NCBI GenBank assembly: GCA_945864585.1
Contig: CAMBCF010000021.1
Span: forward strand, 1 to 52,221
DNA: 52,221 nt
Direction: 5' to 3'
From: Bordetella parapertussis
Lineage (GTDB): Bacteria > Pseudomonadota > Gammaproteobacteria > Burkholderiales > SG8-41
A program made the translations under genes and the position numbers. The notes beneath the pieces were generated by a model. The model saw only the letters and a list, made by a program, of their open reading frames with translations, did not search any database and was not told where the DNA came from. Positions within the stretch are counted from its first letter, which is position 1, and every line of letters begins with the position of its first letter. Shown in pieces: positions 43,139 to 51,563 of the stretch.

Positions 43139-43339
43139 CTAATAATGCGGTGGAATCTCATCGCTCAAATTGCGCGGCTCGTCCGGCAGGGCTGCGCGCA
43201 CCTGCTCGCGTAGCATTACGATTTCACGTTGCAGCTCTTCAATCCGGCGTTGCTGGCGATATACCGTTTCGTTCAACGTTTCCAGCAAATCTTCCGCTAG
43301 ACTGAGTTTGGTTTCAATTTTTTCAAAGCGCTCATCCAC
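43139..43339 (-). CDS. slyX: SlyX homologue
   Basis: 66 residues from GTG 43339 (VDERFEKIETKLSLAED). Coiled coil with heptads (LAEDLLETLNETVYRQQRRI, ELQREIVMLREQV) and the typical end (LSDEIPPHY). Role unknown in general. Its start is 20 bp after the Bug stop at 43360. Confidence 0.92.
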   Translation of the reverse strand: MDERFEKIETKLSLAEDLLETLNETVYRQQRRIEELQREIVMLREQVRAALPDEPRNLSDEIPPHY

Positions 43340-43359
43340 GGCGTTGTGCTCCCCTGCAT

Positions 43360-44343
43360 TTATTCGCCACGGATATTCGCGTCCTTGATGAGTTTCGCCC
43401 ACATTGCTGTTTCGGCGCGCTTCAACACCGCATATTGCTGTGGCGTGGTGGTTGCGGGCGCGTAGCCAATTTTATTCATCAAATCGATGACCTCCGCTAT
43501 TTGCGACGCCTTCATGGTTTCGGCGTAAATCCGCTGGATGATGTGGCCCGCGGTGCCGGCGGGCGCTTCCAGGCTGTTCCACGCCTGCACGTTGAATCCC
43601 GCAAAGCCGGACTCGATCATGGTGGGCAGTTCGGGCACCAGTGCTGAGCGCGACAGGCCCGTTACCGCCAGCGCACGCAGCCGGCCGGCACGAACCTGTG
43701 TCAGTGTCGCGGCGAAACTGCCAAAGATCATCTGCGCTTCGCCGGCGAGCACTGCGGTCGCAGCAGGAGCACCCCCTTTGTAGGCTATGTGTACGATATT
43801 CAATCCGGCGCGGCTTTTGAACAGCTCGGCCGTAAGATGCAGCGGGCTGCCGACACCGCCCGACGCATAGTTCAGGCTGCCGGGCTTGGCCTTGGCGAGC
43901 GCCACCAGCTGGCTGACCGAAGAGGCGGCAACCTGCGGATGCACGGCCAGCATAAAAGCCGCCGTTACAAACTGTGTGATCGGCGCAAAGTCCCTGATCG
44001 AATCGTAAGGGAGCTTTAAGAGACTGGGCGTGGCGGTCACAAAGGTGGACGATCCCATCAACAGCGTGTACCCATCAGGCGCCGATTTGGCAACGAGGTC
44101 GGCGGCGAGTATGCCGCCCGCACCCGCGCGATTGTCGATCACAATCGGCTGGCCCAGCGCCTGACTCATCCGCGGAAAAATCGCCCGCGCCACGGCGTCG
44201 GTGCCGCCCCCCGGCGGAAACGGCAGCACCATGCGTATGGGCTTATCGGGATAGGATTGGGCTTGGGCGGCTGATGGGCTTGCCGTGAGCAATATCGCAG
44301 CGGCTGTTGTTATAGCGCGTAGGGCGCAATGCTTCGCTTCAAG
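43360..44343 (-). CDS. Bug-family periplasmic solute-binding protein with a repeat-derived N-terminus
   Basis: 327 residues if translation begins at TTG 44343 (AAGGGAACAC before it). The signal core is ITTAAAILLTASPSAAQAQ. Motifs: LPFPPGGGTDAVAR, IVIDNRAGAGGILA, PDGYTLLMG and IAYKGGAPAA. No ATG is at the expected place: the first residues (LEAKHCALRA) come from the palindromic element 44319-44415 lying across the 5' end. Upstream in-frame sequence to 44445 is this element too. Confidence 0.87.
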   Translation of the reverse strand, partial: LEAKHCALRAITTAAAILLTASPSAAQAQSYPDKPIRMVLPFPPGGGTDAVARAIFPRMSQALGQPIVIDNRAGAGGILAADLVAKSAPDGYTLLMGSSTFVTATPSLLKLPYDSIRDFAPITQFVTAAFMLAVHPQVAASSVSQLVALAKAKPGSLNYASGGVGSPLHLTAELFKSRAGLNIVHIAYKGGAPAATAVLAGEAQMIFGSFAATLTQVRAGRLRALAVTGLSRSALVPELPTMIESGFAGFNVQAWNSLEAPAGTAGHIIQRIYAETMKASQIAEVIDLMNKIGYAPATTTPQQYAVLKRAETAMWAKLIKDANIRGE

Positions 44344-44415
44344 TGTTCCCTTGTCCCATTGCGCCGAATGGAATTTGCAAAGCAGCCATGCGGCGCAATA
44401 GGGATTGCGCCCTAC
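44319..44415. repeat. Nested GTAGGGCGCAAT inverted repeat overlapping a gene start
   Basis: GTAGGGCGCAAT (44319-44330) pairs perfectly with ATTGCGCCCTAC (44404-44415). A second inner pair is ATTGCGCC (44358-44365) / GGCGCAAT (44392-44399). The sequence GCTTCAAGTGTTCCCTTG inside is shared with the element at 36903-37171. Confidence 0.9.
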
Positions 44416-44484
44416 ACGAGCTGAGGTCAATACCGAGATCAACACGAAAGTGAGCCCTGAGCTTGTGTTAATGGCGTCCTCGTT

Positions 44485-45459
44485 TCAGTTGACGTTGATC
44501 TTCGCCGCCCTGACCAGAGCGGCGTTGGTGCCGATTTCGGTTTTGATATAGGCGTCGAACGCGCGCGGTGTCATTTGCATCTGTTCGGCGCCGAGTTTCA
44601 CCATGCGCTCGGTGATGTCCGCCGCCTGCAGTGTCTTGATAGTGTTGTGATGAATTTTGGCGAGGACACCGGCGGGCGTTTTCGCCGGCACGGCCATGCC
44701 GACCCAGAAGTTGTAATCCGAATTCGCCACACCCGCTTCCAGTGTGGTCGGCAGATCGGGCAGCGCTGACGAGCGCCTGCTGCTGCCCACCGCGAGGCCC
44801 AGCAGCCGGCCATCCTTGATGAACTGCAGCACTGAAATTACCGGGCAAAAATAAATATCCACGCGCCCGGTGATGACTTCGGTCAGCGCTTCGGGTGTGC
44901 CTTTGAATGGCACATGCACGCCTTCGAGCCCCGCGCCGAGGCGAAAGCGCTCGGCATTGAGTTGCGTAGCGCTGCCCGCGCCGGCGGAGGCATAGGTCAA
45001 CGATCCTGGCTTGGCCTTCGCGCCGGCAATCAGGTCCTTGACCGAGCGCACGCCTTTCGACGGCGCAATGATCAGCACATTGGGCAGATTGGCGAGCGGC
45101 GTAATGCCGGAGAAATCACGCACCGTGTCATACGGTGTATTGGGATAGGTGGTGGGCGTGACGGTGTACGAGGACGAATGCACCAGGATGGTGTAACCAT
45201 CGGGGTTGGCCTTGGCCACCACCGCCATGCCGATAGTGCCGCCGGCGCCGGGGCGGTTTTCCACCACGATGGTTTGTCCGAGTTGCGTGCCCAGCCGTTC
45301 GCTGACTATGCGCCCCACCGCGTCGGTGGCGCTACCGGGCGTGAACGGCACCACCACGCGTAGCGTTTTGTTGGGCCAGCCGGGTGCGGGGTCGGTGATT
45401 TGTGCGTTGGTTATAGATGTTAGCGTTAACAACGCCAGCGTAGTTGCGAACTTATTCAT
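44485..45459 (-). CDS. Bug-family periplasmic solute-binding protein
   Basis: 324 residues from ATG 45459, RBS GAGGATTAAAC. Signal peptide MNKFATTLALLTLTSITNAQ. Motifs: VVPFTPGSATDAVGR (Ser-Ala in the loop), IVVENRPGAGGTIG, PDGYTILVH and VPFKGTPEAL. It is directly downstream of the CoxMSL-type genes on the same strand, separated by a 12-bp palindrome, and could import the substrate of that enzyme. Confidence 0.92.
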   Translation of the reverse strand: MNKFATTLALLTLTSITNAQITDPAPGWPNKTLRVVVPFTPGSATDAVGRIVSERLGTQLGQTIVVENRPGAGGTIGMAVVAKANPDGYTILVHSSSYTVTPTTYPNTPYDTVRDFSGITPLANLPNVLIIAPSKGVRSVKDLIAGAKAKPGSLTYASAGAGSATQLNAERFRLGAGLEGVHVPFKGTPEALTEVITGRVDIYFCPVISVLQFIKDGRLLGLAVGSSRRSSALPDLPTTLEAGVANSDYNFWVGMAVPAKTPAGVLAKIHHNTIKTLQAADITERMVKLGAEQMQMTPRAFDAYIKTEIGTNAALVRAAKINVN

Positions 45460-45482
45460 GTTTAATCCTCTGCAAATACAAC

Positions 45483-45514
45483 ACTGTCGTTCCCGCCTGC
45501 GAGGGAACGACAGT
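45483..45514. repeat. Perfect 12-bp inverted repeat (ACTGTCGTTCCC)
   Basis: ACTGTCGTTCCC (45483-45494) and GGGAACGACAGT (45503-45514), spacer 8. Same family as 9118-9175. It lies between the hydroxylase large-subunit gene and the Bug gene. Confidence 0.9.
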
Positions 45515-45526
45515 AGGGGAAGTCTT

Positions 45527-47938
45527 TCACGTTTCATTCCGGCCCGTTTTTTCTCTTGCAGCCGTGATCGTACGCCAAAGCGCATCCTGCGTCATCGGCA
45601 ATACATCCAGACTCGCTCCCAGCGGCGCAAGCGCGTCGTTGACGGCACTGGCCACGCCGGCGGGTGCGCCCAGATAACCGCCTTCGCCCGACCCTTTCTG
45701 GCCGAAGGTGGTGAGCGGCGAGGGCGTGCAGTGATCGACGATGCTGATCGCGGGAATTTCCATCGCGCTGGGGATCAGGTAATCCATGAAGCTGCCGCTC
45801 AATAGCTGGCCGTCGTCGCTGTAGACGAATTTTTCATAGAGTGCGGCGCCTATGCCATGCGCAATGCCGCCGTAGGTCATGCCATGCACGATATCCGGGT
45901 TGATCATCACGCCGCAGTCGTGTCCGCACACATAGCGCTTGATTTCAGGGCGTGCGGTGTCGGGATCGATTTCGACATACACGACATGCGCCTCAAAGGA
46001 ATAGCACGGATAGATCTGCACCACACCATCGGCCGAGGGCAGGGCGCCGCCGGCTGGCACCTGCCATACAAATTTCGCCTGCAGGCCGGGTTCCACACCC
46101 GGCGGCATTTGGTGAAATTTGCGATGCGCGATGGCGATGAGATCGTCCCACGTCAGGCGTTTATCGGGGTGCCCACGCACCGACACGTCGCCGTTCGTGT
46201 ATTCGGCGGATTCGATGCTGCAACCGAGATTGTGCGCGGCGATCTCGATCAGTGTTTCGCGTATCTTGCGTGCCGCGCCTGCCGCAGCACCGCCGAGCAT
46301 GATCGCCATGCGGCTGCCGACCGGGCTGTTTGACGGCAGTGCTGATAATGAATCGGCGCGCACCACGCGTATCAATTCCGGGTCGCGTTCGAGAATTTCG
46401 CCGATCACGGTGGACACCAGCGTTTCGTGACCTTGCCCTGCGGATGAAGTGTTCATCACGCCGGTGATCGATCCCGATAAATCCACGCGCACCAGACACG
46501 AATCCATCCAGGTGGTGGTGTCGTTTTTGGGATTAAACAACGGCTCGAATGCCGAATTGCCGCCGCTGGGTTCAAGGCAGGTTGCGATGCCGATGCCGGC
46601 GAGACGTCCTGCGGCGCGCGCTTGATCGCGCATTTTGATCAGCGCCGGATAATCCGCCGCGTGCAGCGCCTTGTCGAGCACGGTGTGATAGTCGCCGGAG
46701 TCGTAGCTCGATCCACTGGGTATGCAGTACGGAAACTCTTCTTTCGCAATGAGATTCTTGCGGCGCAGCGCAATGCGATCCATGCCGAGGTGGCGCGCGA
46801 TGTGATCCATGGTGCGCTCAATCGCGTAATTGGTGGGCGACTGGCCGAAGCCGCGCACCGCTTCCTGCGGCGTTTTGTGGGTCAGCACCGAAATCGGTTC
46901 GTACTCGACGGCTTTGATGCGGTACGGGCCGCAGATCGCTGATACCGGCTTGCCCAGTTGCAGCGGCGCGCGGCTGGCATGCGCGCCGACATCATCCAGC
47001 GCGCGGATTTTCAGCGCGCGCACCGTGCCGTCGTTGTCGAACGCGGCCTGTATGTCAAAGATACGATCCGGCCCCTGCATGTCGCCGCCGCGCATGTTTT
47101 CGAGCCGGTCTTCGATAAAACGCACCGGCGTGCCCAGTTTGCGCGCGAGATAACCCACCAGCACCGAATGCTTGATGCCGCGCTTGACGCCGTAGCTGCC
47201 GCCGACATCCACATCAAAATGCACCCGCAGCGCATTACCCGGCAGCCGCAACGCGCGCGCCATTTGATCAGGGTACTTCGGCGTTTGAATCGAAGCCCAC
47301 ACATTGAGCACTTGCTGCCCGGCATCCCATTGCGCGGCTACGCCAAAGGTTTCGATCGGCACCGTCGAACTGCGCCCCCACATCGCACGCAATGAAATGC
47401 GGTGGTCGGCGCGCGCAAATGCCTCATCGACCGCACCCCATACAAAGCGCCGCTTATACAGCACATTGGAGCCGTGCGCCGGATGCACCAATGGGCTGCC
47501 CGCGCGCGCCGCCGCTTCGGCATCAATCACATGCGGCAGTATTTCATAATCGACTTCAACCAGCTCCGCCGCATCCTCGGCTAATGCGCGAGTGTCGGCA
47601 ACCACCGCAACCACCCATTCGCCGGCATAACGCACCAGGTCTTGCGCCAGCGCGTAACGCTTCACTGCCGGGGTATCGAGCCCCTGCGCAAGCGCCTCGG
47701 TAGCGGCGCAGAACTCCTCCCCGGTCAGCACATAATGCACACCCGGCGCTGCACGCGCGGCAGTGCTGCGGATGGCAGTGATGCGCGCGCTCGCATGCGG
47801 CGAAGCCACAATCGCCACGTGCTTCATGCCCGGCAGCGCGATGTCAGCAACGTAACGGCCGCGGCCGGTCACAAAGCGCGGGTCTTCGCGGGCGCGGCGC
47901 TGGGTGCCGATGTAGCGGAAGCCGTAAGGGCTGTTCAT
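45527..47938 (-). CDS. Molybdenum hydroxylase large subunit (CoxL/XdhB-type)
   Basis: 803 residues from ATG 47938. Molybdopterin-cytosine-dinucleotide domain of the xanthine oxidase family: GGSYGVKRG (about residue 222-230), the VRGFGQSPTNY segment, AGQGHETLVSTV and the catalytic Glu in GSGEGGYLGAP (about 755-765). The active loop is RGFGQ, not the AYRCSFR of true CO dehydrogenase, so it should oxidise an organic substrate such as an N-heterocycle or aldehyde. It forms a heterotrimer with the next two genes. Confidence 0.92.
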   Translation of the reverse strand: MNSPYGFRYIGTQRRAREDPRFVTGRGRYVADIALPGMKHVAIVASPHASARITAIRSTAARAAPGVHYVLTGEEFCAATEALAQGLDTPAVKRYALAQDLVRYAGEWVVAVVADTRALAEDAAELVEVDYEILPHVIDAEAAARAGSPLVHPAHGSNVLYKRRFVWGAVDEAFARADHRISLRAMWGRSSTVPIETFGVAAQWDAGQQVLNVWASIQTPKYPDQMARALRLPGNALRVHFDVDVGGSYGVKRGIKHSVLVGYLARKLGTPVRFIEDRLENMRGGDMQGPDRIFDIQAAFDNDGTVRALKIRALDDVGAHASRAPLQLGKPVSAICGPYRIKAVEYEPISVLTHKTPQEAVRGFGQSPTNYAIERTMDHIARHLGMDRIALRRKNLIAKEEFPYCIPSGSSYDSGDYHTVLDKALHAADYPALIKMRDQARAAGRLAGIGIATCLEPSGGNSAFEPLFNPKNDTTTWMDSCLVRVDLSGSITGVMNTSSAGQGHETLVSTVIGEILERDPELIRVVRADSLSALPSNSPVGSRMAIMLGGAAAGAARKIRETLIEIAAHNLGCSIESAEYTNGDVSVRGHPDKRLTWDDLIAIAHRKFHQMPPGVEPGLQAKFVWQVPAGGALPSADGVVQIYPCYSFEAHVVYVEIDPDTARPEIKRYVCGHDCGVMINPDIVHGMTYGGIAHGIGAALYEKFVYSDDGQLLSGSFMDYLIPSAMEIPAISIVDHCTPSPLTTFGQKGSGEGGYLGAPAGVASAVNDALAPLGASLDVLPMTQDALWRTITAAREKTGRNET

Positions 47939-48008
47939 CCCTCGCTCTTCGGGAGAGGGACCGAGGGTGAGGGAAGGGTGTATGGTTGTCTTGGTTGTCA
48001 AGTTGAAC

Positions 48009-48497
48009 CTAGTGATCGGACAAGCGTTCAGCAGCAAGCTGCACCGCATCCACAATCTGCTGATAGCCGGTGCAGCGGCACAGGTTGCCGCCGATGGCCT
48101 CGCGTATTTGCGCTTCGCTTGGACGTGCAACCGTATTGAGCAAGCCTTGCGCAGCGATCAGCATGCCCGGCGTGCAGTAGCCGCATTGCAGCCCGTGCAT
48201 CTGGCAAAAACTGTCTTGCAGCACACTCAAGCTGCCATCGGCGTTGGTCAGACCTTCCACCGTGGTTACGCTATGGCCGTGGGCCTGCACCGCAAACATC
48301 AGACACGAACGCACCGGTTCGCCGTCGAGCATGATCGAGCACGCGCCGCAGATGCCGTGTTCGCAGCCGACGTGGGTGCCGGTGAGCATGAGCTCGTCGC
48401 GCAGCCAGTCGACCAGCGAAAGCCGCGCAGGTACCTGCGCCTGACGCAAGACGCCATTTACCTCAACCGAAATCGCGTGGCGTTTTTCTTTCGTCAT
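48009..48497 (-). CDS. Molybdenum hydroxylase small [2Fe-2S] subunit (CoxS-type)
   Basis: 162 residues from ATG 48497. Two [2Fe-2S] clusters: plant-type ferredoxin Cys45, 50, 53 and 65 (CEHGICGAC...C) and the helical cluster Cys105, 108, 140 and 142 (CGYC, CRC). It passes electrons from the Mo site to FAD. It starts 5 bp after the medium-subunit stop. Confidence 0.95.
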   Translation of the reverse strand: MTKEKRHAISVEVNGVLRQAQVPARLSLVDWLRDELMLTGTHVGCEHGICGACSIMLDGEPVRSCLMFAVQAHGHSVTTVEGLTNADGSLSVLQDSFCQMHGLQCGYCTPGMLIAAQGLLNTVARPSEAQIREAIGGNLCRCTGYQQIVDAVQLAAERLSDH

Positions 48498-48502
48498 TTT
48501 CT

Positions 48503-49369
48503 TTACGCTTGATGACGCGCCGCACACAGTGCGCGAGCGATGAGCACCACGGCAAGGTGGCGGCGATAGTCGGCGCCCGCGTGCAGGTCGCCTGAAAAGT
48601 CTACTTCAGCAGCAGCTGCCTGTGCCGCGTCGGTTATGGCCGCAGGGCTTAATGGCGTACCCACCAGGCGCTGCGCGATGTGCGGAAAAGCCAGCGGCGT
48701 CGATGCCCCACCGCCGACACCTAAGCTCGCGCGCAGGCAGCGCCCGTCTGCATCAAGCGCCACCTGCGCTGCTGCCGAGACAATCGCGAAGTCGCCATGC
48801 CTGCGGCTGGTTTCAGTAAATGCCGATCCGATGCGCAATTCATTCCACACGGGCCAGTGAATTTCTTCCAGGCATTCGTCTGCTTTTGCCGCAGTGGTCA
48901 GCGGCGCCATGAAAAATTCTGCAGCAGACAGGTTGCGAATGCCGTCCACCGAACGCAGCATCAGCGTAGCACCCAGCACTTGCGCCACCAACGGCAGTTC
49001 GGCGGCCGGGTCGGCATGCATCAGACTGCCGCCCACCGTGCCGCGATTGCGGGTTTGACTATGCCCCACCCACGCCAATGCCTGCGAAAGCAGAGGCACG
49101 CGCGCCGCCAGTGCGATGTCGCGTTCCATCACGCATTGCCGCGTGCAGGCGCCGGTGCGCGCGACATCGGCGTCCAGCGCGACAAATTTAAGTGCAGCGA
49201 TTTCATTGATATCGACAAGCTGACGGGGACGGCTGAGGCGCATCGCCATCATCGGCACCAGGCTCTGCCCTCCGGCGATCAGCTTCGCGTCGTCGCCATG
49301 CTCGCGCAACAGCGCACAGGCTTCGGAGACTGAAGTGGCGCGCACGTAATCGAAAGAGGCTGCTTTCAA
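48503..49369 (-). CDS. Molybdenum hydroxylase FAD subunit (CoxM-type)
   Basis: 288 residues from TTG 49369, chosen for the family N-terminus (LKAASFDYVRA) and length (about 285); no ATG fits. FAD-binding motifs KLIAGGQSLVPMMAMRL (about residue 29-45) and NRGTVGGSLMHADPAAELP. C-terminal domain follows (GVGGGASTPLAFP). First gene of the M-S-L order typical of cox-like operons. A partial second copy is fused to a Bug gene just upstream. Confidence 0.92.
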   Translation of the reverse strand: MKAASFDYVRATSVSEACALLREHGDDAKLIAGGQSLVPMMAMRLSRPRQLVDINEIAALKFVALDADVARTGACTRQCVMERDIALAARVPLLSQALAWVGHSQTRNRGTVGGSLMHADPAAELPLVAQVLGATLMLRSVDGIRNLSAAEFFMAPLTTAAKADECLEEIHWPVWNELRIGSAFTETSRRHGDFAIVSAAAQVALDADGRCLRASLGVGGGASTPLAFPHIAQRLVGTPLSPAAITDAAQAAAAEVDFSGDLHAGADYRRHLAVVLIARALCAARHQA

Positions 49370-49462
49370 AACGCCGATTCCTGCAATGGATGAGAAAATG
49401 GATTGTCGCCGGTCATTGTAGCGCGCGTTACGACAATTTGAATGCAATCCGCAACCGTAGCT

Positions 49463-49615
49463 CCGGAAGGAGCGCAGCGTATCCTGAAAGGGAGGATAGC
49501 ATCCAGGAATGACCAATATCACCGCCATCGATCCACAGGTGCAAGCATCTTCATTTACGTAAACGCATTGCGTAATGTAACCATCGCTCCCCGGAATACG
49601 CTACGCTCCTTCCGG
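49463..49615. repeat. 22-bp inverted repeat CCGGAAGGAGCGCAGCGTATCC
   Basis: Arms 49463-49484 and 49593-49615 match with one substitution and one inserted base, 108 bp apart. The GTAGCTCCGGAAGGAGCG type is a frequent intergenic repeat. The right arm forms the 3' end of the chimeric pseudogene. Confidence 0.88.
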
Positions 49616-49977
49616 GCAATTTCTGCCGTGGTCAGCGGGCCAATAAAAATTTCAGCGGCGGGCAAGGTACGCGCGGCATCCGCCGAGCGCAGCACCACTG
49701 TCGCGCCCAACACCAGCGCTAGCAGCGGTAGCTCGGCGGCAGGATCGGCATGCATCAGACTGCCAACCGCGCCGCCGCGATTGTCGATGATGACCGGCTG
49801 GCCCAAACCTTCAGCAAGTTTTTGCGCGATGGCGCTGCCGATGATGCCAGTGGAGCCGCCGGGCGGGTAGGGCACGACGGAGCGGATCGGTTTTACGGGG
49901 TAGGGCTGCGTCTGCACGGTAATCGCAGCAGCGAACAGCGCAAGGATGAAAGCATGGAGCGTACAAGTCATAAGCAA
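49555..49977 (-). pseudogene. Chimeric Bug-CoxM fusion remnant
   Basis: 140 codons. Residues 1-70 are a Bug N-terminus: signal peptide (FILALFAAAITVQTQ), VVPYPPGGSTGIIG and PVIIDNRGGA. At the NRG the sequence switches to a CoxM segment, VGSLMHADPAAELPLLALVLGA then FIGPLTTAE, closely similar to the intact CoxM next door (VGGSLMHADPAAELP). The last 20 or so codons (RKERSVFRGAMVT) come from a palindromic repeat. Neither protein can be functional. Confidence 0.85.
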
Positions 49978-50337
49978 TTGTTTTTATTGATAATTGTGTG
50001 CTTCTGTATAGCGCCTTGCAGCGATTAATTGCAGCGCCGCTTCGGCGCAGTGATCAGGATACGCGCCCGCTGCGTGCCACGCATCACCTTCCAGAATGAC
50101 GTGTCGCGATTGGCGTATGCGCTGCTACAACGCTTTAACGCTGTCGATGGTACGCAGCTCCCCCCGGTGGTGGTAATGATCAGTGTGGGCGCGGCGGTCG
50201 GAGGGGCGTATTGCACAGTGTATATCGGCGTTACCGAGGGGAACAACGGTGTGGCGCACCTGGTGTGCCACAGCGTAAAATGATTCTGTAGGCTCCCGTG
50301 TTACTTCAACGGGGGCTCCGTTACAGTTGGAGGACTT
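49978..50337. other. Intergenic region, no recognised gene
   Basis: 360 bp. An 84-codon frame (50029-50283, plus) and a 73-codon frame on the other strand overlap; neither looks like a known protein nor has a good RBS. A hairpin-like GGCTCCCGTG...CGGGGGCTCC (50291-50319) precedes the HEPN gene. Confidence 0.5.
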
Positions 50338-50769
50338 GTGAGCTACAACTCTGATTTTGAGCGTGCATTCATTGAACGGAGTTTAATGCTTGTGCAGGAC
50401 TACAAGGGACCGTTTGACGCTACGCTGCTTCTAAACTGCCTCCTTGGCTTGTTGGTAGTTCCAAAAGAATCCTGCCTCAAAGCGATCCCACTAACCCCGA
50501 TTTCTGAACTCGGGACGTGGGGTATCAATCCGAGTGTAATCACGTCGTACGGGAAGTCGAGCGAGCCAGACAACAATCCACAGAACCTGCGAGGGCTGGT
50601 TTGGCGGCTTCGCAATTCAGTTGCCCACTTTCGCTTCAAGCCAGTACCAGCGAAGGGTGAAGTGGTGGCGTTCTGCTTTGCAGACAAAAGTGGGTTTCTT
50701 GCTACTGTTCCTCTGGCTGAGCTACGTATCTTCGTTGAGCGGCTCGCGTCGCACATTAAGAGCCTGTAA
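50338..50769 (+). CDS. HEPN-family protein (pEK499_p136-like)
   Basis: 143 residues, GTG start after TTGGAGGACTT. All-helical; the R-x4-H motif of HEPN RNases is R92-N-S-V-A-H97 (LRNSVAHFRF), preceded by the helix ATLLLNCLLGLLVVPKES. HEPN proteins often act as RNA-cleaving toxins in defence or toxin-antitoxin systems; this type resembles the pEK499 p136 group. GC is lower than in the flanks, which suggests recent acquisition. No MNT-type partner is seen. Confidence 0.7.
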   Translation: MSYNSDFERAFIERSLMLVQDYKGPFDATLLLNCLLGLLVVPKESCLKAIPLTPISELGTWGINPSVITSYGKSSEPDNNPQNLRGLVWRLRNSVAHFRFKPVPAKGEVVAFCFADKSGFLATVPLAELRIFVERLASHIKSL

Positions 50770-50890
50770 GGGCAAACATTGTATTGAACTGGGCCTTTGC
50801 TAAAAGCTGTGCGGGTTGGTTGCTTCGTAGTCCGAAATTTTCTTATTATTCTTATCACCCGTCGTCATTAAGCATAGAAGGACCTGGGAA

Positions 50891-51496
50891 ATGAAGAAGA
50901 AATCTTGGGATATAGTGGAGACAAGAGGTGAGGAATACATTCAGATCAACCATCTTGAATTTTCGGACGGCGAGAGCTTTTTTTGGCTAGAGGTCCTTGT
51001 TGAGGGCATAGGTTTTGAAAGCAAGCTGCGCTGTGCGTTTGACATATCGGCTCTCCATCCTAGCGGCGGATGGCTTCCAAATTGGTCAGATTTCTTTGCC
51101 AGTCTTGAGTCAATATGCGAAGGAGCAATAACGAAGGCAATTCTGTCGAATGACGAATGCCATGGTGATGACTTCTCCCTTGAATTCAAGCCAACGTCCA
51201 ACGAAATGAAGCCGGACACGACACGCTCGAATACCAATTCGTTTCCCTTTCCAGGCCCCCCATCCAGAAGTGAAACCGCAGACGTTGAGGTCACTCTCAA
51301 GTTTGTTGGAGAAGAATCATGCACCGATCTTACTCATACAATTTTTCTGGATATGATCGACGTAAGAACAGCCGCGACGAGCTTTATGGACGCTATTGAT
51401 AGTTGGGGTCTCAAGTCGCATGTGTTTCATAGCGGAAAAGGCTTCGCTGATGCTCATCGAAGACTTGTGAATTTAGGGAAAGCGAAAGTTCGCTAA
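50891..51496 (+). CDS. Hypothetical protein
   Basis: 201 residues, ATG 50891 with GGACCTGGGAA before it. No family recognised. It is acidic in the N-terminal half (FSDGESFFWLEVLVEG, aromatic), has a Ser/Pro-rich linker (about residue 105-130) and an ordered C-terminal part (THTIFLDMIDVRTAATSFMDA). Codon use is AT-richer than the flanks, like the HEPN gene 121 bp upstream; they probably came together. There is no signal peptide or TM segment. Confidence 0.65.
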   Translation: MKKKSWDIVETRGEEYIQINHLEFSDGESFFWLEVLVEGIGFESKLRCAFDISALHPSGGWLPNWSDFFASLESICEGAITKAILSNDECHGDDFSLEFKPTSNEMKPDTTRSNTNSFPFPGPPSRSETADVEVTLKFVGEESCTDLTHTIFLDMIDVRTAATSFMDAIDSWGLKSHVFHSGKGFADAHRRLVNLGKAKVR

Positions 51497-51563
51497 TCAC
51501 GTAGGACGCGGCAATCCACACGGCATCAGTCAATCCTGCCGCGTATGGCAGGTGCTCGATGCA

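Noticed and set aside
45527-47938. True carbon monoxide dehydrogenase
   Set aside because: The large subunit lacks the AYRCSFR loop; RGFGQ is present, as in other hydroxylases.
50029-50283. 84-codon open frame
   Set aside because: No RBS, no family, and an overlapping frame on the other strand is equally open.
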